NCBI GenBank assembly: GCA_032718565.1
Contig: JAVGVS010000500.1
Coordinates: forward strand, 38,063-102,062
Direction: 5' to 3'
DNA length: 64,000 bases
Source: Distichodus sexfasciatus
Taxonomy: Eukaryota > Chordata > Actinopteri > Characiformes > Distichodontidae
The position numbers and the translations under genes were made by a program. Each line of letters begins with the position of its first letter. Positions within the stretch are counted from its first letter, which is position 1. The notes under the pieces are model-generated. The model had not been told where the DNA came from and searched no databases. It was given only the letters and a program-made list of their open reading frames with translations. Shown piece by piece: positions 34,258 to 45,825 of this stretch.

Positions 34258-34902
34258 CAGTGTTGGGAAGGTTACTTTTAAAACGTATTCCACTACAGAT
34301 TACAGAATACATGCCCCAAAATGTAGTTTGTAACGTATTCCGTGAAGTTACTCAATGTGAGTAACGTATTCTGAATACTTTGGATTACTTAATATATTGT
34401 CATGCTTTTTCCAACTACATGAATGTAGCAATCACATCCTGTAAATCACATCCTGTTTGTTTTTCTCTACCAATTGGCTGTTAAGCCCAAATCTCCCTGA
34501 ATAGACAATATATTTACTGTAGGTAGAGGAGGAAAGACGAAATTTCAGAGTAAGAAATGCATTCCTGCCGGGCACTGCTGGCTCTGTTGTGCTGGCTCCG
34601 GGTCCATTGTGTAACTGACGCCACCAACATTAACAGGACGCTTACATTAGAGCCTCTTATTGCGTGTTTTGTTTGGGTTTCCGGCAATGCGTGGAATTAC
34701 CACAATTAGAGAGGGGATAGAGAGGGGATAGACTAACATATGAAGCAGGAAAAGACCGCCGTGTAATCCATTTATTTCAACAAAGTAACTGTATTCTAAT
34801 TATCACCTATTTAAACGGTAACTGTAACGGAATACAGTTACTCTTATTTTGTATTCTAAATACGTAACGCCGGTACATGTATTCCGTTACTCCCCAACAA
34901 TG
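34258..34902. mobile_element. hAT-type non-autonomous transposon with 8-bp TSD
   Basis: Ends CAGTGTTGGGAAGGTTACTT and ATTCCGTTACTCCCCAACAATG pair as inverted repeats. The flanks TTAATGTT (34250-34257) and CTAATGTT (34903-34910) form an 8-bp target duplication with one mismatch. 645 bp, no transposase. Confidence 0.85.
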
Positions 34903-34917
34903 CTAATGTTAGACCTG

Positions 34918-35170
34918 TACTCATTCATTGATGATCTGAACCACCTTTTTCCAATTGAGATCATGGGGAGCAGACCCTATCCTGGAAAAAGGGACCAACC
35001 TTGGGCAGGTGCCAAAACACCAAAGGATACACACACTCATACAGACACACTCACATTCATGTTTATGGGCAATCTAGAGTTTCCAGTCAACCTAAAGTGT
35101 GCGCTTTTGGACTGTGGGAGGAAGCTGGAAAAAACCCATGTGATCGAACACAGGACCTTCTTAAATAAAA
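34918..35170 (-). repeat. tRNA-derived SINE (family B), diverged
   Basis: CATTCATTGATGATC start, GGGACCAACCTTGGGCAGGT and GGACTGTGGGAGGAAGCTGG follow the family B body in reverse. The tRNA head is degraded. Confidence 0.75.
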
Positions 35171-35570
35171 AGACTGTTTACTCCTACAAGTAATTTAAAA
35201 ATAAATAAAGAATATACATTTTGGGAAGTGTTACAAAAATCTCCAGGTAGTAGTTAAGACTTATGTCTATGAAGCTTCTCCTTGCACAAAATTCTTTTAA
35301 GGAGCCACAGTAGCTACAACCTCAATACATGGCACTGTTCTACTAAGAATGTTCAACTACCCAAATAACAGCCTGTCAGGCGTACTCATGTGGTCAGAAA
35401 AACACTATTGATGTTCAGGGTAGTGTGGAGCAGGCAAACTCTGCATGACAAGAGAAAGGCTGCAGTCTGTAAAGAAAATGTCGTTTTTTTTTAGAATTTA
35501 TGTTTAGAAAAGTATATATTACAGTACGTGCTTCTAGTGAAGTAGTTCCTCGCGTCATCTTTGAAAGTGA

Positions 35571-35813
35571 AAGTGACTGATTATTTGTCATTGTGAACAC
35601 AACACATCTCAGCACACAGTGCACCTCAACCAAATGTGACCTCTGCATTTGACCCATCCATGAAGGAGCAGTGGGCAGCTGACAGGGGAGCAGTGCTTAT
35701 GGACGGTACCTTGCTCATGAGTACCTCAGTGGTAACTTTACCGGCCCTGGATTCGAACCTGCAAGCTTCTGATCACGGGGAGAACACCCTACCGTTACGC
35801 CACCAACTGCCCA
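35571..35813 (-). repeat. tRNA-derived SINE (family A), near full length
   Basis: GTGACTGATTATTTGTCATT, GACCCATCCATGAAGGAGCA and head CCCTACCGTTACGCCACCAA are all present. Confidence 0.85.
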
Positions 35814-36848
35814 TTAATGGTGCATTAATGGACACACATTAATGGTGCACACTCCCGATTCTTTTAATAATGACAAAAATAAATTACAGTCGGTTGAAAG
35901 TATTACAGAGTGCACTTGTATTTTGCAGTGCTACTAATACAGTTCACTTGATAGACAATAATAAACCTGAAACAACTCAGGCTTGGGTTGAGAGAGAACA
36001 AAAAGACAGCTCTGATTAAACAGTGACCTTTTCATTAAGGTTGTGAATATTTGTTTGCTAGCGTCATGCAGTGTGTGTGGGTTTTTTTGCCGGAGTATGA
36101 TAGCCCGTTGTGACACTTGGGCTCCTCTCCACTCAGACTACAGAAACATGTCCTTGTCCTTCCTCTCGTATTGAGCTGGAATTTATCATCTCTTTATTGA
36201 GCTAGAATTTAGCGCGGTTATCTCTAGCCAAGATTCTTGTACACCGTTATTGATGGAGCAAACAGCCTTAACTCGTAAAACAAGTCTTATTGATTGCGTT
36301 TGAGGCAGTATTATAGAGTTTGTAACGCAGGATGTGGCTACACATGATGAACATTAGTAATTATAGAGCATAAAAAGTAATAAGCTCTCGTTGCATGTTT
36401 GCTTGTAATGTGTTGTGAGGTATGGGGACAGTTAGGTGTACACTTGTGAGATATAACAGTGTAGTGAGTGTGGACAGGTTTATTAGTTCTGCTCTTACTT
36501 TGACTGATGGCTTTAGTGTCTACTGCAGTAAAATCACAAACGACCAATGGAGATCAACCTCTGTGTGTACTTTGGGGGGGAAAATGGAGGACGGCTTGCA
36601 ACACAGCTACCTTTGTTATTCCTTTCACAAATGAGGGAGAGGATGGAACCGGAATTCTGGATTGGAGATAGGTGTTGACGGTTCCTGTTTTTGCTCAATG
36701 AGCTAGTTCACCACGCGTGACGGCTGCGGCATTGTGCACTCGTGCCATGATGTGATGGAAAGTGATTGGGTTTGATTGGAATGCATGAGGGATAGGACGC
36801 TCTCTCTCTCTCTTGTTTTCCTCTCTCTCTCTCTCGCCCTTTCCCAAG
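35814..36848. other. non-repetitive stretch
   Basis: No repeat was recognised and there are no splice-supported frames. Short CT runs lie near 36800-36835. Confidence 0.4.
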
Positions 36849-36959
36849 TGATCAATCTGTCAGGTGCACTATCATCGTCTGTCTCAGGCCGTAGAGCACC
36901 TGTCAGACTGCAGCCCTGTCTAGCTACAATATTACCATGGTGATGGACAGAACTAGCAG
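36849..36959 (+). other. candidate spliced exon with start codon
   Basis: A strong acceptor tract (CTCTCTCTCTCGCCCTTTCCCAAG|) and a donor AGCAG|GTAGGA bound 111 nt. The ATG at 36937 has a perfect Kozak context (ACCATGG) and encodes MVMDRTS before the donor. Splicing to the candidate exon at 45768 keeps the frame open through its own ATG. The pyrimidine tract is also a microsatellite, which can mimic an acceptor. No family was recognised. Confidence 0.3.
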
Positions 36960-37339
36960 GTAGGAGGCTGCCACACAGACACACACTCACTGACAAAGGG
37001 AAAAAAAAGTGACCTCACACAATTTCTTTTCCTTTTTTCGCTGTTGGCAATTGCAAATGTTTTTCACACATTATCAGCAATATGCAGGTAGAATTTTCCT
37101 ATAATTAGACCCTAAAAAGTATATGAAAATAACACATTTTTTTCCCATTATCTGGGTGATTGTCCTTTTGGTAGACAGTTTTCAGGGTTCATTGCAACCA
37201 GACAAAGGAGGCCTGAGAGTCATCAGCCAAGGAAATTGCTTTTGCCTTTCTTCTGTTCTAGCACACATTATTATTGTAGTATGCTCACTTTCATAATTAC
37301 TTTGCCTTTTAGCTGTAGGAGATCTGGCGTAGTCTAGTC

Positions 37340-37522
37340 CAGCGTTTCCCAATCCCGGTCCTCGCGCCCCACCGCTCTGCACAGATTCGACTTTCCCAAC
37401 CCACAGCACAGCTGATGCTACTGATTAGCTAATCAGTAACGTAGGACCAGCGTGCGTCAGTGCAGGAAATACCGAAAATGTGCAGAGCGGTGGGGCGCGA
37501 GGACCGGGATTGGGAAACGCTG
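37340..37522. mobile_element. 183-bp palindromic hAT MITE, 44-bp perfect TIRs
   Basis: Starts CAGCGTTTCCCAATCCCGG and ends CCGGGATTGGGAAACGCTG. The two 44-bp termini (37340-37383 and 37479-37522) are perfect inverted copies. GTCTAGTC flanks both sides (37332-37339 and 37523-37530), an exact 8-bp target duplication. The interior has no frame. Very young insertion. Confidence 0.9.
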
Positions 37523-37530
37523 GTCTAGTC

Positions 37531-39299
37531 AACACACCGCAATCAAACTGGTCCGGAAGGCGTCGACTATCTTGACTGAAAAACAGTCACCAGCTACATT
37601 ACTAACAAATTCTGCATTGGCATTTGGTTAAAAGTTAAAACCCATTTATTACTATGTTATTACAATATTACAGATTATTACAATCTGTGTTTTTCTGCCT
37701 TGGTGAGTTTGGCCAAAATAAACATTATTGCCTTGGTATTTATGGGCATGTTGACTACTCTCAACCTATCTTCGATACTGACATAAGCCCCAGAAATGCA
37801 TCTGGGTCGTACACACACTTTACCATGTCAATGTCACTGCTGTTTTGAGAATGGCACACAGTAATAAATAATAAATAAAACTTGGTCAACTGAGGTTATG
37901 TGTTGGATGGGGTAGAAAATAAGTCAAAGATTGAACATGACAATAGATGGTTTAGAGTATGTAATAGAACCCCTAAAAATGCAAATGAAGGTATGTTTTC
38001 CAATTCAAATCACAAGTAATCGCCAGTAGGCAGTGATTGTGACTCGTCGTTACAGTGTATTAAAGCTGCACATTTATAAAGAAAACAAATATTAATATCT
38101 TTTTCAAAAGTTTAGGTAATTTTCTGTGTAGATCACTTCATACATAAAGAGCAACAGTTGTAATGCAAGTATATTTTCTTCAACATCAACTTTCTACGGC
38201 CTTTAGTAGTCTGAATAATTTGTTTCCCTGTCATAAAAAATGATCAAATAGTAGCAGTACAGTAAAATATTTAGAAAGTGTTGATATTTTGTAAGCCACA
38301 ATCTCCCCATGAACTGCCTTGCAAATACAACAAAAGGCAAATAAAGAATAGCAAACAATGAGAACTTTGAGAGTAATACTCTCACACCCATACTGCATCG
38401 ATGATGGATGATTCAACATTCATAAAAATCAATCCTTTGATGTGAATCTAGTTACTTATTGTACTGGTCATCCCACATGATATGTCGACACACCATTAAC
38501 CACCCACGCAAACCATGATGAAATTTCTAGCAATGACAGAGCAGACTTAAGCTTTAAAAATGCCGAATTTATGGCTGCCTATCAAACGTAATACTGAATA
38601 TTCCTTCACGTACTTGAGTGCTTTTGGTGACAAAATGTACTGCAACCCTAAAGAGTAAAATGACATTTTCAAAAAGCAAATATTCGACAACGCAGTCAGC
38701 ATACTGTCAAAAAAAAGGAATCTAATGGGAACCTTCCGTCTTGTTTGAACTTTTCTTGAACGCGGTTATATAATAGTGAATGCAATTCAGTGACAGCTGA
38801 TGTGTTTCTTTTCAGTCAGGAACAAATGCCACAATGGCACTAATGGATGGAAAGCAATATGCGTTGGCGGAAACCCCGTTTTCTGTTCCCTCCGGGATTT
38901 GGAGAGATAGATACAGAGATATATAATGGAGTGAGGGGACAGAGCGTTACTCATGCAATTAAAAAAAAACTCTTTGCGCTAAAAGTAGCTTTCTTAATTT
39001 TTAATACCCTGTCTGACTTTGACTTGCCATATTGCCGTGTTGTGTTGACTTTTGCCACAAGGTTCACAGTTTCTGACAACCAGTAAACCTTTAATTATTT
39101 AATTTCTGGGTCATTCTCAAAACGGCTGTGACACTGACATGACAGTGGCATACTAGCCTGTTGGTGAAGTTTCTTTTAAACACTAGTCTTTCATGTCTGT
39201 AATGTCACTGATGGCTAGTGTCTTCTTCATTCTTTGTTTTTGTCTGGAGTGTAGTGCTGTATGAAACGCTGAGTGACTGAAACCTTTTTTGTTGAAATT
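37531..39299. other. unannotated AT-rich stretch, 1.8 kb
   Basis: No bounded repeats or exons were recognised. Confidence 0.45.
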
Positions 39300-39725
39300 T
39301 AAATCTTTCGAGCGCCTAATACCATTGTCGGGCCCCTGAGCAAGATCCTTAATCTGCAGGGAAGCTGTACCTGTAATTAGGAAATGGAAGTCTGAATCTG
39401 ATACGTGTCTGATAAATCACATAAATGTATATGCAATTCAGTGTTAAACTTTATACTACCCTGCTGATAGTGATTCACTGCATCACACCAGTGTTTTTTT
39501 TTTCCAAATACAATATTTAGTAAACTGTATTTTGTTAGGCTGCGTAAAAGCCACAACGTAAAAGCTACAACACTTTCCATAAATCGTAATATTTTTAGAA
39601 ATCCAGTCAGACACATAAACCTGAGATATCTCTGAGACTTTGTTCCCGGGTCCACGCCATTATTCCAAGAACATGACTGTATTATTTGTCTGAATTCGCA
39701 CATTGCATTACACATTGAAAGCTCT
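39300..39725 (+). repeat. old tandem duplication, unit 1 (V-SINE plus flank)
   Basis: Begins with a decayed V-SINE (ACCATTGTCGGGCCCCTGAG to AAATGTATATG). It continues ATACTACCCTGCTGATAG, GTATTTTGTTAGGCTG, GACACATAAACCTGAGATAT and CGCACATTGCATTACA. The same order recurs at 40080-41031 and 42140-42440, once the inserted hAT elements are removed. Confidence 0.65.
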
Positions 39726-40014
39726 AGATAAGATTATGTAATGAATGCCATTTTAAAGAAAATAGTAAAAAAGTGAAATGTTGACGATCATGGTCAAGCT
39801 TCAAGGAAGGTTCACCTTGTCATTCTCCTCCTATTTTGGTCTGTTTGGTTTGCTGAAATGTGCTTTATCTTTGTTTGTTCCTATTAAGTTGGTTTTGCCT
39901 CTGCCCGCCAGTGTTTGCCTAAGTCTTTGTTTGGTTAGTGGCAGGTCATGTCAAGGCTAGAATTCTTATTCATTTCTTTGCTTTTGTCAGGGTTGGTCTG
40001 GTTATTACAAGTTA

Positions 40015-41031
40015 TTTTCAAGGATTTGAACCTACGAGATTGGATTCTTGTGATTTAATTCCTGTAGATTCAAATTCTTGGAAAGTCCAATACCACTGTT
40101 AGGCCTGAGAAAGACACTTAACCCCAAGTTGCTCTAAAGAGTCTGCCTGTAATTCAGAGATGGGAAGTAACAAAGTATAAATACGTTGTTACTGTCCTGA
40201 AGTAATTTTCAGGTATCTGTTTATTTTGTGTCAACTTTTAACTTTTGCTACGTATATATTTTTTAGAATTAATATTTGCACGTTCTACTCCCTTCATTTT
40301 CTAATCAGGCTCGTTACTTTTGTTTCATTTAAATGAAGTTTATTCGGCCATTTTGCCATGCATTTTACCTATTCCGTATCAATAATGCGCACCATCCAGA
40401 CAACTGATTGGTTGAGGCTTAAAAACATAGTAAACATGCACAGAAAAGACAGTCTCATTGGTGTACTCGGCTTTGCACATGACACAACATGATAGACGAG
40501 ATAAAGTGAGAGAGAGAGAGAGAGAGAGAGAGAAAAAAACTAAAAGCAGGGAGCAACTTGGTGGGAAATGATATGGTGATTGCTGTGGCAGAAAGAAGCT
40601 TAGCTTGAGGAAATTCAGTTCAGTTCAGTTCAGTTTATTAACAGCACTATAATATTGTTGTTATGATGTGTTTAGGATAGAAGCGATCATGTATAATGAT
40701 GGTAATGAACAGTGGAGCTTTATGTATTCATGTGGCTTTATTTTTCTTTGCTTGCGCTCTACATGGACATGGAGTCCAGTCAGCTTTGCCCTAAAATGCT
40801 GGTTTTGTCCTTCACAAGGGTACTATATATATTTAGATTTTAAATATGTCTTACAGCCTGTACTTTTCACTTTAACTTGAGTAAAGAAGTCGAGTCAGTA
40901 CTTCAACTTTTACTAGAGTCTTTTTAAACACATGAAATTATACTTGAGTGAAGAATGCGTGTGCTTTTGACACCTGTCCTGTAAATAAGAAATGTACGTT
41001 GCTATGGAGAAGATTGTGTGTAAAGTGCTGT
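40015..41031 (+). repeat. V-SINE-like repeat split by a hAT insertion
   Basis: The left part is 40015-40154 (GATTTGAACC, CTTAACCCCAAGTTGCTCT, GCCTGTAAT). The right part is 40976-41031 (CCTGTAAATAAGAAATGTAC, AAAGTGCTGTAAATGTAG). Compared with the copy at 50825-51010, the two parts join at CCTGTAA. Confidence 0.7.
40156..40970. mobile_element. hAT-type transposon inserted in V-SINE
   Basis: Left end CAGAGATGGGAAGTAACAAAGT and right end region TTTTGACACCTGTC are those of a common fish hAT type with AAGTA/TACTT-rich subterminal sequence. The flanking CCTGTAAT and CCTGTAAA agree at 7 of 8. Includes a (CAGTT)n stretch near 40616-40636 and a (GA)n run at 40507-40533. Confidence 0.65.
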
Positions 41032-41039
41032 AAATGTAG

Positions 41040-42128
41040 TAGAGATGTAGCTGATCCGATATGTGGATTGGTATCGGTCCGATAACGGGCTCAAACAGCT
41101 GGATCGGGTATCGGCGGCATTGGGCTGATCTATGGAACCGATCTGTGAATTCGTGTACACTCTATTCGTTATGCATGGGAAGTAGCACTGCGGTAAAGTA
41201 GAGCTGAAATGGTTGTTACAATACCTCGAATAGTTCTATTACAAAAAATGGTCATTTTTCTAGAATTGAAGCTTGGTTTAATTAATTTGATTCGCTAGAG
41301 CAGCTCGGCTTGTATTTCACACAGACACTTAATAGTGACCCACAACGTTTTCAGTGGCGCGATCAAGACAAGATCTGATCCCTCTGTATATGAAAGTATT
41401 TGTGAGATGTTCCTGCACTAAAACACAAGTAAATCCATAAAAACATTTTTCGACATTTTTTGCGTTGTAAACACACGCTCTGTGTTAATGAGCACGCGCA
41501 TGAGCGCCGTTACTCGTAAAACGCTCCAGTTCGGTCAAAACGTCCCCTTTATTACAGACACAAACCATATTTTAGCTGATAAATAACCACAATAACCAGC
41601 GTTCTACTCACAACTCTGCCGTTTATTTAGATTTTCTCATAGATTTTCCATCGTTTATTCTGGAACACGCACCCAGCGCTTCATTGTGACGCGGCTCCGG
41701 GGCGTGCGTAGAGGATCGTGGGAAATGTAGTTCTCTGCAAAAGCAGCTCATTTTATAGGCCAAATTGGTTCAAAATTTTCCTTTTCAATTGATCAAATTT
41801 TTTTTCAATTTTATAATGTTATAGTGTAATCAATAAGAAAGAAGAAATATTTATATGTCTAAACTAACAATTTTTGAAAACAAATAATTTAGCATATACA
41901 TGTGTGTGTGTGTAATTATTACATTGTTTTAGTAGGAAAGGAGTATTTAAATCAAGCATTTCTTTAAGCATAACAGTAATCTCAGTCATGTATTCAGACA
42001 TTTTAGAGCATTATTTTATGTTTAAAAAAAGACTGACTGTATCGGATTTGTATCGGTATCGGCAGATATCCAGATTTACAACATCGGTATCGTATCGGAC
42101 ATAAAAAAGTGGTATCGGCTCATCTCCA
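41040..42128. mobile_element. hAT non-autonomous transposon, exact 8-bp TSD
   Basis: Termini TAGAGATGTAGCTGATCCGA and TCGGCTCATCTCCA are inverted repeats with GTATCGG-rich subterminal arrays. AAATGTAG flanks both ends (41032-41039 and 42129-42136). 1089 bp without a transposase frame. The interior is shared with 1-542 (reverse) and 33560-33960. The target is the 3' end of the V-SINE. Confidence 0.9.
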
Positions 42129-42139
42129 AAATGTAGTAT

Positions 42140-42440
42140 AATGCACTGTTGAGCTCCATACTACCCTACTGACAGCCATGCACTATATAATACCTTCATA
42201 AACAATATTCCACAAGACCCAGTGACCAGTGGCTCTCTTACACAATATTTATTTAAGTGCATTTTGTTAGCCTGTGCAAAAGGTCTACAGCATTTACCAT
42301 CAGTATTGATATGCTGGGAAATCCTTTTGGACACACAAACCTGAGATATAACAGACACCTTGACCCCAAGTCTAAGCCTTTATCCCAAATGAAGACTGCA
42401 TTATTTATCTTTGAATTTGCACATGGCATTACATATGTCT
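42140..42440 (+). repeat. old tandem duplication, unit 2 (flank part)
   Basis: ATACTACCCTACTGACAG, GCATTTTGTTAGCCTG, GACACACAAACCTGAGATAT and TTGCACATGGCATTACAT align in order with 39445-39712. It directly continues the V-SINE at 41031 when the hAT element is removed. Confidence 0.65.
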
Positions 42441-42769
42441 GTCTGTGTACCTTGAATGGCCTTTTCAAAGGAAAAACCTGTAACCACCATAACCCTTCCT
42501 TTTTCAAGATTCACCACTTTTGTACTTAAAGATGAAAAGAAAAATTCCAGTATGACCTGCACTATAATGCACAGGAGATATGCTAACACGCGCGTCTGTC
42601 TCTGCCACATGAAGTGGTGCTGTGATTAATCAGTATTTGGATTTCTGTGGCAAAGCTGGGGTGACAGGTGGAATAAGGGACACAGAGGAATTAAGTGAAC
42701 GAGCTGGTTCCTCTGTGTGCGGTCAACAAAGAGTGTGCAACGTATTTGTGATGTGCGTAGTAGCTGTGT

Positions 42770-43690
42770 TGGAGAAGCTCCTTCTGAATGGTAGCTTTTC
42801 AAGCTACTGGCTACTTATGAGTAAAAGTAGTTCAGCTAAAGCCAATCTACTGTTTTTATACATATGTTTATACATATGTGACCCTCCACGCTTGTCGCAA
42901 CAGAGGTTTCTGAGAAAAACAAGCGTTTATGTTGCATGGGGTAAAATTTTGGATTTTTTGTTTTGAAACAGTGGAAGGTTTATACTGTACTGTGGTGAAT
43001 AAATTTCACTGGAAAACTTACCTTTTCCATCCTAAAAACGTGACTTTCTTGCGGTGAGGAATTCAATTCCAGCAGAATGTTAAAAGTTTCTGTTTTGACC
43101 GCTCTACTCCAATATTTACGGTAAATCCACTGGTTGACTAGCGTGAAGATATTTCTCCGGGAATCCATCTCCGTCTCCCGAGTTCAGTTAACCTAACGCA
43201 GGCAGGCTATCCGTGTGGATGTGAATGCAGCATAGGCTACAGTAAATGCAAACGTAGCCGCGACCGCACCAAGCGTCTGTGAGTGCTGCGGCGATAGTCA
43301 ACTTCAAAGGCAGATTTCTCCGTTTCTCACTTGGCGTGACAGGAGAAACCCGACTCCTTTGAATGTTGATATCTCAGTCGTATGTCGTCCCATTCATTCC
43401 ATATAGGTATCGATTTGAAGGTTGATTTATGCCCTTAATGAAAACATAATAACTCAATTTTGAAAACTTGTGACAAGCGACTGGTTTTGCCGTGGAGGGT
43501 CACATATAGTACATTACAAGCAACAGAGAAAAAGCAGATGCTGAACGACCTTGAAGCTATTTCATGGCCGCAGATTCTTGTTTCCTCCGTCCAAGCTCCA
43601 TCTTATGACTCCATCTTTTTTGTAACGATGTAGTTTTTTGCCACGCTACAACGCTTTTTGTAAAAAAAGTTTTAGTTTATCCAAAACATT
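42770..43690. mobile_element. decayed hAT-like element split by a MITE
   Basis: GTTGGAGAAGCTCC and AGTAGTTCAGCTAAAGCC on the left and TAGTTTTTTGCCACGCTACA on the right resemble the AGTAGCTT-type hAT family (compare 25676-26124). The MITE at 42877-43504 interrupts it. Ends are approximate. Confidence 0.45.
42877..43504 (-). mobile_element. TA-flanked MITE (TGTGACCCTCCACGG family), copy 2
   Basis: Both ends are intact: TGTGACCCTCCACG at the left and CGTGGAGGGTCACA at the right, with TA on each side (42875-42876 and 43505-43506). 628 bp, inverse orientation to the other copies. TA duplications fit the Tc1/mariner superfamily (inference). Confidence 0.85.
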
Positions 43691-43804
43691 AGACAGTAGT
43701 AATATGGTAGGTTCACTTCAGTAGATTCTTTCTCATTAGCTGAGCACTTAACTCTAGTTAAGTACTCCCTAGTAGGCTCTGACCCCTTGACCCCTCTCAC
43801 ACAT

Positions 43805-44464
43805 TAGTGTTGTAGTACTTGAGACCTGTTTCTAGACCACTTTTTTGAGCTCTTGGTATCGGCTCTTGATATCTGTACTCGGTCTTGGACTCGGACAAAG
43901 ACGACTCAGGATTTTATTTCGAGACAAGCCGAGAACCCAACTCTGAGAATATTACCATTAACGAGTTGTTTACTCTCGGATTGGATAACTTCTCACTTTA
44001 AATGCAACCTGCGATGTTACTGCCGATCGTGGCTACCCTCCCTGCCCCTTCACGCGTGCACATGTGCGCACAGCTGTCAGACGAATTGGCTGTTTAGCAA
44101 CGACCCACTTATCTTTGGGGTGAGTTTGTTCTTGAGGAGTGTTCTGTCACCGTTGTTTGTTGAGTTTAACAAATGATGTCATCAGTTTAGATAACTGCTT
44201 GCAGTGAAGTGATTTCCTCATAATAGATATGAAAGAGAGAAATATTGAATAAACATGTTCAACGTTGCTTAGTGTATGTTGTTTGCTTTGTTCAGCTGTT
44301 TTTTCGAGGGGTGCTTAGGCTTTGCATGTTCCACTTATGTGCCATATGGTGTAAAACGTGCATTGGTACGATCTCGATCTCAACTTGGTCTTGCCCCGCC
44401 CTAGTCTCGGTCTCGGTCTCGGTCTCAGTCTCAGTCGGTTTAGGTGGTCTTAACTACAACTCTA
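43805..44464. mobile_element. hAT-type element with (GGTCTC)n subterminal arrays
   Basis: Ends TAGTGTTGTAGTACTTGAGA and TAACTACAACTCTA pair as inverted repeats. CTCGGTCTCGGTCTCGGTC hexamer repeats lie near the right end. Flanks TCACACAT and TAACATAC agree at only 5 of 8. The related element at 56159 has the inverse arrays. Confidence 0.65.
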
Positions 44465-45767
44465 TAACATACACACAGACACACACAGAAGGAGAGAGAG
44501 AGAGAGAGAGAGAGAATCAGGTCACACATATGTACGCTGCCCGACTTTAGAATTGTACTTGGTGTTTTCCAAAAGCAGACTTTTTTTTTGTTAATTCTCC
44601 TGTTTTTATTTTTTTAAATCTTCTTTATCTTCATCTTTCATGCTCATTTCCCTCCGCTCATTTCTCTTTCTCTCTCTTGTCATCCCGTTCCGACCATTTC
44701 TGTTTTGTATCTCTCCGAGACCATCAGGTTTTTCACTCTACATTACAGTCTGCAGAATCCAATTCAGAGGGTGAGTTGAGATAAGGCCGCACTCTCAGAG
44801 AGATTAAATAAGGAGACTTGCGGTGGGTCTGAATGACCTTCTGTATCTCAATTCACTTTCACAGGCCTCTGGGTCAATAGCTTTGGAACTCAATCCAGTG
44901 TAGACTGCTGCGTTCGGCCGTCGAGAAATATGACTTCTGGCTTCTTTCTGATAACATAACTGCGGAATTAAACTATCATAAAACTGTTTTTGAAACCAGA
45001 TCATTGTTTATCTGGGCCTAGTATATTTTACGCAAGACGTAGTTCAATGACATTTCTTGATATTTAAGAACGGTTTATCTATAAGTTGTCAGTGTATAGA
45101 ATTTATTTTTGCAATAAAAAAATGGGAAATCTTGATTTTCACAGCCTTTTGAATTACATGATATGTTTACATTCACTTAACTCTATGGAGCACTGCTGCC
45201 TGAGAACTGCATCAGTGCTGGGTGAAGCGACGATGACTAATTACCAGTTATTTCAGTTTAATATGATAATTTATCAGCTGACACTGAAAACTGCACTTAT
45301 TACACTTTATACCTTCTACTTGCTCACATAGTTTGCACATAAAAAATACATATGAACTGCAAGCTTCTCCCTGACAGGATATTGTAATAAAAATTACTCC
45401 CATCATCAAGGTTTTCTATGTGAGCATAAGATGAAAGCACTGTATTAAAGCAATCTTTCTGACTTTTTACAAAGCATTGCAATTGCTGTGCTTTTCATTT
45501 CATAGAGGTACCAAGTTATGGAAATAGATTAGTAGTAGCATGGAAATGAATAACAGTAGGCCAAAGTAAAACAGCTTGTTACAGCCATTTTATAATTTCA
45601 CAGTATGTTTCATTGCAGCTAAAAGTAGCTGCAATAAATTAAACGTACTGTTGAAAGATTTCACTTTTTCACTGTATGTACAACCGAGCTTATAACCTTT
45701 AATATCCTGGAACAACAGTTCCATCTGAATTTATTTAAAGTTGTTTTGCTTATGTGTGTTTGTGCAG
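44465..45767. other. non-repetitive stretch with (GA)n microsatellite
   Basis: (GA)n at 44491-44516. 44700-45010 looks unique, with an acceptor-like CTCTACATTACAG and a donor GAGG|GTGAGT only 22 nt apart. That is too little to call an exon. Possible conserved non-coding DNA. Confidence 0.35.
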
Positions 45768-45825
45768 CTTAAGAAGACACTGCTTTGGAAAAATGACTGC
45801 CAGAGTCGTTGCTTGCTTGCTCACC
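45768..45825 (+). other. candidate spliced exon, signal-peptide-like start
   Basis: Acceptor TTATGTGTGTTTGTGCAG| and strong donor ACC|GTAAGTAAG bound 58 nt. An ATG at 45793 encodes MTARVVACLLT, which could begin a signal peptide. Alternatively, splicing from 36849-36959 reads through it in frame. No downstream exon was found that continues a recognisable protein. Confidence 0.35.

Noticed and set aside
44749..44770. 22-nt microexon between an acceptor-like and a donor-like site
   Set aside because: Too short and unsupported to distinguish from chance.
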